From Anastrepha obliqua (lineage: Eukaryota > Arthropoda > Insecta > Diptera > Tephritidae), in the NCBI RefSeq assembly GCF_027943255.1, contig NC_072893.1, forward strand, positions 87,427,784-87,491,783: a stretch of DNA of 64,000 nt, written 5' to 3'. Under the pieces are notes generated by a model that did not search any database, was not told where the DNA came from, and saw nothing but the letters and a program-made list of their open reading frames with translations. The position numbers and the translations under genes are program-made. Every line of letters begins with the position of its first letter. Within the stretch, counting starts at the first letter, position 1. Positions 1 to 10,367 of this stretch are shown here, one piece after another.

Positions 1-321
1 CATCAAACAAACAGTCGGCGACTTACGTATCGGCACCCACGTCAGTTCGGGCAGCTATGATTTTGAGGTTGTAAGAGACTCCTTTTATCAAGGAACCAGC
101 ACTAACAACCTGAAACCCAGCCGAGAATCTCTTGCCAACAAGTGATACTTTAGACTAATTAGGCAATTCAGTAGTAAGGGCCCCTCTCGACGAACCAAAC
201 TAACTCTTTCTAAGGATATCATCATGAACATCCTATTATATGATGCAGAACCTTAGACGATGACAATGCGCTTTTTTAAAGTCAGCCAAACTCGGTTATC
301 GCGCCAATCAAGAAGAAGAAA
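1..321 (+). pseudogene. RTE-type non-LTR retrotransposon, 3' end (RT C-terminus), GAA-tailed
   Basis: One frame starting at base 2 reads through about 90 codons with two stops (near 149-151 and 254-256). It gives the C-terminal part of a reverse transcriptase ORF of the RTE/craniofacial-protein-2-like type: a segment like 'FEVVRDSFYQGTS', then 'RRTKLTLSKDIIMNILLYDAEP', which corresponds to the family's usual 'RRTKLTLYKTLI.PVL.YGAEAW'. After an internal deletion near 265-290 the element's own 3' end follows, ending in a (GAA)n tail at 309-321. The same terminal phrase with a GAA tail closes the copy at 32468-32975. The 5' part lies outside the window. It is dead: stops, deletion and missing catalytic core. 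Confidence 0.75.
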
Positions 322-1020
322 ATGTTCTCCTTTTTTACTTTTGTTCTGAGACTTTTATTATTATTATTTCCTGTGAATATCGATGGGGTATAAAAAAGCA
401 AGTCAAAACTAAGATTTTACTTTATTTTATCATTTGCACAATTTATAAAATCCGAAAATTATTTTTAAAGAAAAGTTCATCATAATTTGCAATAAGATAT
501 ATTATATTATTTATTTTCGTCCATAAAGTACTCACTTTCTTCCAGGATAAATTTTCAGGGGTTAGAAAATTCAGTTACTTCAAAAACTGTAACAACTCCT
601 CATGGAAGTGGATCAGTTCTTTAAAAGACAATTTCGTCTTGAAGTGCTCAGCAACCTCCTCGACATATGTACATATGTAGATAATAATATTTTTCACAAA
701 ACTTTTTTACTTCCATTTTAAAATTTAACATTTTTTGTTTGTCATTCAACGTTTGTTGATTGTGCTTTTTTATCCTTTCGTATCGGTTTAACAGCCTATA
801 CAGCGTTAAATTTCCTACAACGATTTGTTCGTAATTCGTAAGGTAATCGAAACTGAATTACTTACAAATGAGGTAATTCGCTCTCAAAATTTTGTATTAC
901 AAATTACGTAATTCGACGAGTAATCGGGCAGTGAATTACGAATGAGAAAGCTTGGTTCAGTAAAATTTTTCTAAAAAACAACTAAGATTCAAGATGCTTT
1001 CATATAAATGATTTTAAAAT
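322..1020. other. No gene seen; AT-rich spacer
   Basis: AT-rich sequence without a recognisable ORF. Between 825 and 950 the word GTAATTCG and its complement recur several times in loose inverted arrangement, perhaps a worn inverted repeat, but I could not define ends. Confidence 0.5.
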
Positions 1021-1022
1021 TA

Positions 1023-1548
1023 ATAGGTCTATGGATAAGTTCGTGCGGTTTTACAACAGATGGCGTAACTTGATTATTATTCCATCGATCCACATTTCCG
1101 AACATTCATTGGAGAGCTACTGTCGTAAGGCACAAACGTCAGTATAAGTTTTTTATTTGAAGCGTAAACAACAATATTTTTACCACACTTGAAAATGTCG
1201 AATTTCGTGCCAAATAATGTGTTTTTGCGGGGAATTCTTTAATATGAAGAAAAAAGCAGCCGAAAGTCATCGTATCTTGGTGGAAGTTTATGGTGAGCAT
1301 GCTCTAGCTGAGCGAACGTGCCAGAAGTGGTTTGCACGCTTTAAAAGTGGTGATTTTGGCCGCGCCGCCAAAGTTCATGGATACCGAATTGGAGGAATTG
1401 CTCGATCAAGATCCGGCTCAAACGCAAGAAGAGGTTGCAAAAACTTTGGGAGTTGATCAATCAACCATTTCCAAACGTTTAAAAGCCATGGGAATGATCC
1501 GAAATTCAAATTTCGAAAAAAACCGCACGAACTTATTCATAGACCTAT
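1023..1548 (+). mobile_element. mariner element, internally deleted (mauritiana-like), with both TIRs
   Basis: The two ends form a 30-bp terminal inverted repeat (1023-1052 and 1519-1548) with one mismatch, flanked by TA on each side (1021-1022, 1549-1550), as expected for Tc1/mariner integration. Inside, from ATG 1196, the N-terminal helix-turn-helix part of a mariner transposase is readable in pieces: 'MSNFVPNN', a frameshift, then 'MKKKAAESHRILVEVYGEH' and 'CQKWFARFKSGDF' (from 1249), a second frameshift, then 'EELLDQDPAQTQEEVAKTL' and 'KRLKAMGMI' (to about 1500). The sequence then jumps straight to the right TIR, so the whole D,D34D catalytic domain (about 230 residues) is missing. Total 526 bp against about 1.28 kb for a complete mariner. 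It could only be mobilised in trans. Confidence 0.9.
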
Positions 1549-2784
1549 TATAATACTGGGAAGAATATCGATTACTACGTTAGGTGTTTCAGCAGGCACG
1601 AAAATACAGTGTGATCCAATAAGGTCGCAGATTTTCATCGATTTGAAAAAAGTTGCGTTTATTTTGAAAAAGTTGTGTTTATTTTGAAAAGGTTTTGCTA
1701 TAGCAACTTTTGCAGTTCTCTCACGTGAGATTTTACATACATATGTACATAGTTATGTATATCATTTTCACATAAGTAAAAAATTGATAATAATAAATAT
1801 GCCGTCTTTACCGTTGAAATCGACCACAGTACATCTGTATGTATATGCGTGCGGCTTGTTGTGCTTGTACAATTTAGTCGCACATTTGGTCAAAGTTTTA
1901 TGCTTGGCTACCGCGTACCCCACAGAATCGTATGTTTGCGAATACAAGCGCAAATATAGAGACACTTCTCCATACATATACCTACATATATATGTAATAA
2001 GTATATATGTATGTGTGTATGCTTACACATATCCAGATACTCCCTATAACGTTGGTCGGCACTGGTTTGACTGATTTAAAAATAGACAACCAAGTTAAGA
2101 TCGCACTAGAATTGTTCTACGTTCGCTTGCTATAAATAACACAGGTACAACGACTGTAAGAGGCACTTTGGTGGTGATTCTAATTAATTCTTTCAATACA
2201 TGCTATTACGTACTTCTGCACGCTCGTAAGTTCCCACTGGAAGTAATTTTTTATCGAACATAGAAGCAGTCATTATCTTGTATATTATGTCGCTGCGTTG
2301 TTGCCGTACATGGCTATTGAACCAATCATGTTGCATTTAACTAAAAATGGTTTGACAAACCCGCAGCTAAATCGGAGTAGTGAGGATGAATTAAAAGCGA
2401 AGGAAGAATTATTTTTGACTTGGCATTTCCTATCCTTGTTTGGAAAGATAACTACGTGCTTATTCAACATGATGGCGATAACGTTAATTAATTTGGAACT
2501 GTTAAAAAAAATAGACAATTGCGTTTGGAAAAAAATAAAAAAATTTACAAAAAAATATGTTTAATATCATACTTGTTAGCAAAGCCGACTTAACTGATTC
2601 CAAAACGATCGTAGGATCAAGTGAAAGCAGTGGTCCTTAAATCGAAGTCTAGCAAACACGTGACCCCGCAGCTGTTGAACACATGGGGCATTGCATTTCT
2701 TACTGCCGATCCTAAAATAACCATTAGCCATCACGACGCCTTCGACGCTGCGTCCTAATGCTATTTGGGTGCCTCTATATATGC
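1549..2784. other. No recognised gene; microsatellites and a short tandem repeat
   Basis: Contains a 20-bp unit repeated twice at 1652-1691, and ACAT/GTAT-type microsatellite around 1735-1760 and 1970-2035. An 88-codon ORF at 2298-2564 (+) has no motif I recognise and no supporting signals; I treat it as chance. Confidence 0.5.
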
Positions 2785-2846
2785 AACAACATCAAGACGC
2801 TATCCAAAGTTTCCAGAGAAGCTCGGCCAAAAACTTACTAAACGAT
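2785..2846 (+). repeat. SINE fragment, 3' part
   Basis: Contains 'caacatcaagacgc' followed by an 'agctcggccaaa'-like block, the 3' body of the tRNA-derived SINE best seen at 33196-33480. Head and tail are missing. It lies just before the gambol-like element at 2863. Confidence 0.6.
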
Positions 2847-2862
2847 GGACGTACCATTTATA

Positions 2863-3401
2863 TCCAGTGTCCTTTTAGCTGCATGAAAACTATCGATATC
2901 GATTACTATGGTTTGACAGCTGAGAATGAAAATTGATATTTCTGTTCAGTACGGTTTGGCAACTCATCATAAATCGTTTAACGCCAAAACAACGTTTCCA
3001 AATTGTGAACATTTACTTGGAAAAATAAAACTGTTCGCGAAGTTTATAGAGCACTTCGTCCATTTTACATGCGTCCGGCCTTATTTCACCGTTACAGTGA
3101 ACAGCGAGCGCTATCGAGCCGTGCTAACCAAATTTTTGTTTCCGAAAGTTAATGAATTAAGCATCGACGACTTTTGGTTCGAACAAGATGGCTCAATTTG
3201 TATTACACCGCGCTTAACAATCAATTTATGGCAAGCTTCAAACCATCATTGACCCCATACGGCCAAAATTAGACTAAACGAATCGACTATGCAACTCGTA
3301 GCCGCGACGGAAATATACCCGATATGATATTCAAAAAATAAAGACCATGTAATTATATACCGGATTATAATAAAAAAATGCAGTCCAACAATATTTCTAT
3401 T
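2863..3401 (+). mobile_element. gambol/DUF4817-like Tc1-mariner derivative, family A, 3' truncated
   Basis: The left end matches the other family A copies (56978, 62937, and the minus copy ending at 16592): 'ttttagctgcatgaaaac', an ATCGATATCGAT-type block, then 'ggtttgacagctgagaatga'. Transposase fragments in changing frames include the region around the second catalytic aspartate ('NSERYRAVLTKFLFPKVNE' then 'FWFEQDGS', 3100-3200) and the C-terminus ending in 'IPDMIFKK' at about 3340. The N-terminal helix-turn-helix is degraded. The right TIR seen in the 62937 copy is absent; homology stops near 3401. Non-functional. Confidence 0.8.
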
Positions 3402-3759
3402 TCAACAGACACCTCAAAAATTGGAGCTGGAGTTCGGGCAAATCCCCAACAGAGGATATTAGCGCCAATTATATATCAGCCCGATTCTGAATAGCAACTG
3501 TCGGAGATTTTCCCTCTTTTCACATTCCTGCTATTATGAATAAAATTTTTTATTTTTTCCATTGTGGACAAGGGGGAAAAACAGTCATCGCGAATGTGAA
3601 AAATTGAGCTAAATTAGTTGAGCTAATAATATATTTTTCCTCATTTTAACTCTTTTAAAGTATTAAGTCAACTGCCCCGAAGCCCATCTTCAGCAGAAAT
3701 AGAAACTAATATATTTTGGGGGGACCACTCTTGGCTTGTTTTAGCTTCATGTGACGTTG
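3402..3759. other. No gene seen
   Basis: AT-rich sequence between two transposon remnants. I see no ORF, repeat or site that I can support. Confidence 0.4.
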
Positions 3760-4215
3760 TATAGTATTGTTGAAACACTCAGTGGTCACCATCAAAGAGT
3801 TTTCACCACACCTTCCAACACATCTTCTTGGTGCACTTTTGCTTCAGTTTTCTCTTGCTCTTTTCTCGAAAATTCAAAGAAGTGACACATTTCTGTGATG
3901 CTCTCCACAAAATCTTAACGCATGCTTGATGATGACCTCTCTGAACCTTTCGGGTAATATTTTTCGCTTCTTGTGATATTCCTGCCTTGCAATTGTTTTT
4001 TATTAAAATATTCTTCCACCGTACAAAATTTCTTTATCTGTAAAAATAACATTTTCATAGCTGTTACTGGGGTGACACTGCAAAAGTTTCTTGCATCAGT
4101 CCAACCTCAATTATTTTAATTAATCTGGAAGACATATCCAGCTCTCGAACTATGAATGTCTGCTTCCTTAATACGTTCCCTGTCATGCTGTTTTTGAGGA
4201 GTTGTCATTTCCAGG
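3760..4215 (-). pseudogene. mariner-like transposase remnant (maT/DD37D-like)
   Basis: Read on the minus strand, fragments in shifting frames resemble the transposase type with 'FTVEEKFN': an N-terminal 'MTTPQKQHDRERIKE' near 4210, then 'TVEEYFNKKQLQGR' near 4000, and 'KTEAKVHQEDVLEGVVKTL' near 3830. The order and spacing fit one degraded ORF with the catalytic tail missing. I assign it to a Tc1/mariner lineage near maT/DD37D from these phrases only; no TIRs were found. There are many stops and frameshifts. Confidence 0.6.
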
Positions 4216-6034
4216 CCGCGTGCACTATTTTCGGTACACGGTAACTAGTTTAATCATTTTTTATAAATACTTATTTATTCTTGCTTTGGAGAGAATATGT
4301 AATATATTATTTTCATAATTACAAATACTAAATTAATTAAATTAAAAAATTGTGTAAACATCACTGTCACATAAAACAACGTTGCTATATATTGTCTTAT
4401 TCAAAGATTCAGCTTGTCGCACAAATTCAGTTTAGCGAGTATCGAAAACGGTACACGTGACAGCGCACATGCTAAAGATTTTAAGCGAATTCTCTCACAT
4501 ACAGCTTTTACATATGGCCCTACTCATACGAACAACGCGCAGACGTCCGGCTCAAAGATGAAATGATTCTAAGAATGGTGATACGATTTTCTTTGCATCT
4601 CCACTCCAAGCTAATCGCGTGAAATTTCAAACACAAACTATTGCAAAAAATGGAGTAACGTAGACATTGAATTTATAACTTAAAAGCCTACTGCTTTGAA
4701 AATTTGCAATAGCTCTTATGGCTAAGAGTACACATACATATTGTATATACATATGTATGCATGTAACTATATAGGTATATGCACTTGGAGTGCACAAATC
4801 CAATTCGTCTTACAGCGAAAAAAGTCAAATCATGAACTGCAAAATAAATGCAAGAAAAATATTTATCAGTGTTCTAGCGCTTGGAATTAAGATTTTATTT
4901 ATTATTTAAGGCCAATTAGCACATAATAATAATGTACAATTTTTTTTTTTTGCAAACAAATGATTATATTTTTGTTTAAATCGTTTTTGTTCACTAACAT
5001 AAAGACAAATACCGTTATACCAGTCAAACTAAACTCTTAAAACCAATTTAATAATGTTTTTTATGCAAATTGAAATTCTTTCATTAATATGAATGCCACC
5101 TAAGCATCGTTAAATGTCTTCCTTATTTGCATAAACGCTCCGGCAGAAGTTCTCATTTTGTTAATCCTCTAAATGTTCATAAATAAATTGAAAAGAATTA
5201 ACAACCGGTTTTATAAAAACTATAAGAAAAAGCTCTTGCATAGACTCAGTGATTCCATGGCTTTGTAGGCGACACGTGAGCAAGAAAATTTAGAGAGTAT
5301 ACAGAGTAGATACATTAGTATGTATGAATGTGTGTACGTGGCCCACAAAGAATATTATTGAAAACAACTTTATATTTGTAAGCCAGTTTGTGTGGGGGTA
5401 TACGTCTACGAGTAAATTTATGTATGTACGTACTAAATATTTAACTTGTAGTTTTTTTTCTTTGTTTTCTCCTTACCACAACTTGGCTACATACATATGT
5501 ACATATATGTAAGTATAATAATTTAATGATTTCAGCTTATTTTCTAAATTGCTTATATCATACATGTGGGTATGTATGTGGTATGTGTGTGTGTGTATGT
5601 ATGTCTATGCGAGTATGTAAATTATAAAAGAAGCCGCCATAGTGACCAAGTTAGCCGTGAAACCGACCGCACTTATCGTAGACTTGGCTGGTTTTAAAAT
5701 TGTAAACAGTGTCATATCATCTGCATTTTGTAGATATAACATTAAACAAGGAATAGAAAATAATCTAAGTGAAAAGGCTATAAACAGACAAAAGTTCGCA
5801 ATCAAAGTATTGGTTTCTATTTGTGTTTGTGTGTTTGCCAGGCATATAAAACTCGTTTCGGTCTTGTGCAAATTTAATTCGGTTATTGACCGCTAAAGCA
5901 CACGAATTCGCACGCACACATACCTAAGCGTTAAATAAATATGCATACACACTTGCATATACATACAGACATATGTATGTGCGTGTATTTAAAACTATGT
6001 ACAAGTACATAATTCACGCATTTCTACATACATC
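4216..6034. other. No gene seen; microsatellite-rich
   Basis: AT-rich, with microsatellite tracts (about 4727-4765, 5495-5515, 5565-5620, 5935-5985). The ORFs at 5324-5512 and 5605-5896 overlap on both strands or run through microsatellite and have no family resemblance. Confidence 0.45.
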
Positions 6035-6165
6035 GCCCGCTAGGTGTTTGGCCGAATTTCTCTTTCTCTCGATTTTGTCCTCCGAATGGAGAGGCCTGTG
6101 GTTTTTTGCCACCATTGAAGGGCAGATTATTTAATGATACGCTGTTGCCATTGCAGAAATGCATC
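6035..6165 (-). repeat. SINE fragment, degraded
   Basis: Minus-strand match to the tRNA-derived SINE body: 'ggtgtttggccgaatttc', a block around 'gaatggagaggcctgtggtt', 'ggcagattatttaatga' and 'gcagaaatgca' occur in the same order as in the better copy at 19281-19590. The tRNA-like head is missing. Confidence 0.6.
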
Positions 6166-6307
6166 GATCCGGCGACCAAGCGAATGGCAATCACGTACAA
6201 ATCCACTTACATATCTGTGGCTACCGCATTATTTTTTATTCGCATAAGTAAATATGTAAGTATTTAAAACTATCTATGCAAAATTACGACTATACCTTCA
6301 TAAAATA

Positions 6308-6700
6308 CGAGGGTCATTATTTAGATTGAGAGTGTAGTAATGATATGGGCATTAGATGGATCTCCAGGGAATTTTTTAAATTATGTGGCATCCAACGGGA
6401 ATACACCCTTTATACTACAAAGTGGTCATACAAAATCTTACTGATACTCATCGTGCTAATGCCCAAGTAATCAATCATTTCACGCAAAACATCGATGTGA
6501 TGTGGTACAATAACTGATATCAGACGCCCTTCCCGAAATTCGTCGGTGAACGCACAGTAACCACAAGAAAATTCATTGCACCAGTTTTTTTACAGTGCTA
6601 AAAGATGATGCTTGCTGGCTGTATAATGATTATAGCTCATCGATGCATTCTTGGCTTGTAAATCCACGCTGAAAATTGTAAAAAAATAATTGCATTCCAT
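6308..6700 (-). mobile_element. mariner remnant, N-terminal half, with a CGAGGGT left end
   Basis: The left border is TA then 'cgagggtcattattt' (6306-6322), the same kind of end as the mariner at 42132 ('cgagggttgcc'). On the minus strand, from a start near 6700, the DNA-binding part of an FLJ37770/SETMAR-type mariner transposase is recognisable: 'ASSFSTVKK', 'FTDEFREGRLISVIVP' (consensus 'DEFREGRP..VVVP') and 'SISKILYDHF'. The catalytic domain is deleted, because the reading frame runs from the helix-turn-helix directly to the terminal repeat. The other terminus is not identifiable. Confidence 0.7.
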
Positions 6701-7375
6701 TTTTTTTTTTTGCCAAGATGTATTTTTAAATCCACCGTAAAACAACACTAATTCGCTCTGAATGCGTTTACGGTAAAATATGTCAAACTTGCTAATGAGC
6801 CCAAGCTCAGTAATATAAGTATTAAAAGCAACTCTCCTAGCATCAGTTTGCAGTCAAGAAAGCAACTCAAGAACCAGACCATCCACTGTTTTCTTTTGAC
6901 CTGTAGTTTTCGAGATAACGCAAATTTTATATGATTTGGATTAAAGAAGCAAAACATAGATCATCAAAAATTGGGTCGTTGTTTTACGAGTACGCACGTC
7001 TTATAAATATAACATATGTAAATCGAAAATTTTCATATTGTTACAAAGCAAAAAAAAAAAATAATTATTTATTTTGTAAACTTTGTAAATATCCTGAAAA
7101 ATTTTAATGAAAAATGGTGCTTTAATGAATATATCAAAATCAGTTTTCTTTACTTCGATACATCACCCGTTATGATCGGATTCGTTATATCGGATCCGTT
7201 ATAACGGATTCTCAAAGTTTTAGAAATGATCTATCTTCTTTTTTTAAATTCAAGATAGAAACAATGCGAAATTGTCTCGAAAACTACATTATAGAAAAAA
7301 AGTGTAGATCTTCCGACCCAGCGACGGATTTATTTATTTATTATTAGTTTATAGTATTATATATACAATATATTA
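6701..7375. other. No gene seen; AT-rich spacer before the Helitron
   Basis: A short patch at 7165-7215 repeats 'cggattcgttata/cggatccgttataacgg' and is partly palindromic. Nothing else can be supported. Confidence 0.4.
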
Positions 7376-7661
7376 TCTACATATATATATAAAAATGAAA
7401 TGATGTTCGTTTGTCCGCATTTTTTTGGGCCGATACGAAGCCAATTTTATTCGTTCTTTTTTCATATTATAGGGATCCACTAGGGGAAGGTTTTTAGCAA
7501 AAAAAAATTTCTTTTAAATATTTTCTTCATATAAAAAAAAGAAAAAATCAAAATATTGTCTAAAACAAAACTTGCTCGATTGTTAGATTAAAGTAAGTTT
7601 CGAATCGACATTCATTTTATGTGTACAACTTTGAATTTTTTGTATTTGTATTGTGATACAG

Positions 7662-8580
7662 AAATGTATTGTATACAGAAATTTCAAATGATTCGAATGA
7701 AAATTTTTTTTTTGTTTTTATTTCTTCCATAAAATATTACACCTGTCGTTAGACAATAAGTAATTTGATTTACAAAAAGATGGAATAAGAGTGATATTGA
7801 AGGGCCAATGCCCCCAAGCTCATTTAGAAGAAATATATATGTACATATTATTTAAAAACAAGTGGTTAACAAACAATGACATATACGATTAGTTGACAAT
7901 TGATTACAAGGATTTTGCAAGATCTGTTGGTGTTTGACGGTTAAGCCGACTTTGGGTAGATTTTTCTTTATTTGGTAGTCTTCTCATCATAGGATTTGTA
8001 TGCGTTAATAGTCTATTTATGTGTCTTCTGCTAGCGCTTTGTATTGTTTCATCAATAGTATCGATGTCAAGGTCGCGATGAATATCTGCGTTAGGTATGT
8101 ACCAAGGTGCATTAGTTAAGGTCCTAAGTATTTATGAAAATAATGTTTCAATTCAATTGAGCAATGCTTTCTTTGACCAATTCTATATGGAAATGAATGC
8201 GTTTGCAAACGATGTTTTCGGCTATGAACAAATGTTGGAATCGAATGAAAAAGGAAAGAAACGCGAAATGATAAAAAAAATTCTTGGAAAATTTAAAATG
8301 AATGGTGCTTCATTGGAAAAATTCAAAGGTAATAAGAACATACACAAGATAAAGTTAGAATTCGAATTTTTAGATTTATTTTGTTTATTTCTCATTTTTT
8401 TCAGAAGTACACCACACAACAACTCATTCCAACTCTGATTTTGAAATCCTGTTGGAATTGGTGATCGATAATTTTGTCACTATAATGGTCAATGGAAATT
8501 TGCGTGTATCAGACCCTGCATATTATTTACCATATCAACTTTTTATGGAACATATGGACCAAATGAACACAAAAAAATAA
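7662..8580 (+). pseudogene. Unidentified spliced ORF inside the Helitron, split by a retrotransposon
   Basis: I do not recognise the product. The supporting structure is unusually good. An exon ends at 8328 (AAAG|GTAATA), a 76-bp intron follows with a pyrimidine-rich acceptor (TTTTTTTCAG, ending 8404), and the next exon continues in the same frame to TAA at 8578-8580; AATAAA follows at about 8629. Removing the insertion 7705-8133 and one copy of its duplication keeps the frame open across the junction back to about 7662, where an acceptor-like 'tgatacag' ends a possible 69-bp upstream intron (donor GTAAGT at 7593). Upstream of that the frame meets a stop, so the 5' end is unresolved. About 125 residues are recoverable: a Phe/Met-rich first part ('NAFFDQFYMEMNAF'), a Lys-rich stretch, and an acidic C-terminal part ('FEILLELVIDNFVTI'). 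It may be a host gene fragment captured by the Helitron or an accessory transposon ORF. Confidence 0.45.
7705..8133 (-). mobile_element. Jockey-type non-LTR retrotransposon, 5' truncated
   Basis: On the minus strand the C-terminus of a Jockey/I-type ORF2 is clear: 'LRTLTNAPWYIPNADIHRDL' (8070-8130), then 'RRHINRLLTHTNPMMRRLP'. These match the family's usual 'TNAPWYVPN..IHRDL.IPTV' and 'NRL..HPNPLA'. A 3' UTR follows with AATAAA and then a poly(A) tail (poly-T at 7705-7713 on the plus strand). The 8-bp target duplication ATGAAAAT flanks it (7697-7704 and 8134-8141). It is severely 5' truncated and lies antisense to the ORF it breaks. Confidence 0.8.
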
Positions 8581-8839
8581 TTTAGTTTTGTTTTGATTTT
8601 TTGCAACATTTTGGTTTTCAGTTAATACAATAAAAACAATACTGTTTTTTCGTGAACACAAAATTCTAAATTTATTACGTTGTTTGTTTAGAATTTTTTT
8701 TAGAAAAAAAGTAAATTTTTTGGTTTTGAGGAAATTTGTTTATTGTTGCTATTTGTGAAATCGTAGATATTTGTAAGTATTTGACTATAATCCTAAAAGT
8801 TAATGGAATACCACTATGACACATAGAAAACATTTTTTC

Positions 8840-9420
8840 AAAGGGGTGTTTTTCGAAAATTATAAAAAAAATTGTTTTCAAAAATTTTGAAGAAATAAAG
8901 TAAAATAAAAAAATTTCGAAAGCATGAAATTTTTTCAAAACCAAATTTTCCTCAAAAAGATAAAAGAAATTTCTTCGAAGAGGTGCTTTTCTAAAATTAC
9001 AAAGAAAAAAAATTCAAAAATTTTAAACAAATAAAATAAAATAAAACTTTTTCAAGGGTATGAAATTTTTTGAAAACAATATTTTCTGAAAACCAAACAA
9101 AATTTAAAAAAAAAATGGTGTTTTCAAAGCATTTCATATTCCACTATTAATAGAGAATACATTTTTTCGAGGGGGTGTTTTTCAAAGCGGAAAAAAATCT
9201 TTTTTAACAAATCAATTTAAACTTTTACAAAAGTATGAAATTTTTTCAGGAACAAAATTTTTCCAAAAACGTTAAATTAAAAAAAATAGTTTTTTCAAAA
9301 TATTTAATTTTCAGCAATTAACTGAGAAGAAATTTGTTAGAGCGAAGTGTTTTTCAAAACTTCAAAAAACACTTTTTAACCAAAAAAAAATAAACCTTTT
9401 TTCAAAAACAACAGGAATGA
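8840..9420. repeat. Imperfect AT-rich tandem array in the Helitron (4 units)
   Basis: A unit beginning with a 'ggtgtttttc'-like word, followed by A/T-rich sequence and 'tatgaaattttttc'-like words, recurs about four times, starting near 8843, 8981, 9172 and 9347 (spacing 137-190 bp). The copies are diverged. Confidence 0.55.
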
Positions 9421-10172
9421 TAACATTGCCTAACAATTTCTGCACTTTTGCACAGTCTAAAGAGGCACTGATACAGAATGTATTTCCAAACATAGTTCAA
9501 CATTACAAAAACCGTAATTGACTCAACGAAAGAGCAATTTTAGCTGGGAAAAATAAGGACGTCAATGATACAAATTCAGCTATTTTAGATCAAATACCTG
9601 GTGACATAGTTGTGTATAAGTCAATGGGCACTATTACTGATCAAGATGAGGTCGTAAATTATCCAACTGAATTCTTAAACTCACTCGATTTGCCAGGCTT
9701 ACCACCTCATAATTTACGATTAAAAATTGGAGCACCGATTATTATGCTGCGCAATAGTAATGTGCCCCGACTTTGCAACGGTACCAAACTCGCTGTGAAG
9801 AAGCTAATGGGTAACGTTATCGAAGTAACAATTTTGAAAGGGAAGTACAAGGGAGAAGACATTTTGATACCCTGAATTCCACTGATTCCGTCGGATTTAC
9901 CATTCGATTTCAAACGTTTGCAGTTCCCTATTCGCCTTGCCTTCGCTATGAGAATTAATAAGGCTCAAGGACAGTCTCTACAAATGTGCGGTATTAATTT
10001 AGAATACCCAATTTTTTCTCATGGACAATTGTATGTAGCTTGCTCACGAGTTGGCAAACCATCGTCATTATTCACGCGAAAGATGAAAAAACCAAAAACG
10101 TTGTCTACCAAAAAGTGTTACAACAAAGTTCGAATGAAATTGTATGAAAGAATTTGCTTTGTTTCGTATTAA
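9415..10172 (+). pseudogene. Helitron Pif1-like helicase, C-terminal fragment
   Basis: Starting near 9415 ('ITLPNNFCTFAQSKEALIQ') and continuing through two frames (9612-9875 and 9918-10172) is the conserved end of a Helitron RepHel protein: 'DEVVNYPTEFLNSLDLPG', 'LKIGAPIIMLRN', 'LCNGTKLAVKKL', then '[17 protein letters not shown]' (Pif1 motif V/VI region) and '[14 protein letters not shown]'. Stops near 9520 and 9873-9875 and a frame change make it inactive. It is the paralogue of the minus-strand copy at 16812-19075. Confidence 0.9.
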
Positions 10173-10367
10173 TTTTATTCTCTTTCAGCAAATCATTGAA
10201 TTTATCGTCTAGCGAAGCGGGCGAGGGTACGCTAGTTATATTATATATTTAAGTCCATGAATTTCAATCCTTACAGACTATGATATAAAAGTACCTTAGA
10301 TTCAACTATTGAAAGGTTACATATATGTATTTAAAAACAACTGTAATATAGAATTCGAAAGATTTAA

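Larger units (their letters stand above)
7376..10235 (+). mobile_element. Helitron (rolling-circle transposon), helicase remnant plus unrelated cargo ORF
   Basis: The 5' end is TC at 7376 ('tctacatatatatataaaaa') preceded by A; the 3' end is CTAG at 10232-10235 followed by T. A Helitron inserts between A and T without target duplication, so both borders fit. Just before the 3' CTAG lies a GC-rich hairpin-like stretch ('ctagcgaagcgggcgaggg'). Inside, from left to right: an unidentified spliced ORF (7662-8580) interrupted by a Jockey-type insertion (7705-8133), an AT-rich imperfect tandem array (8840-9420), and the C-terminal piece of a Pif1-like Helitron helicase (9415-10172). The replication initiator (Rep) domain and most of the helicase are gone, so it is non-autonomous. 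The 2860-bp length includes the nested insertion. Confidence 0.75.
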
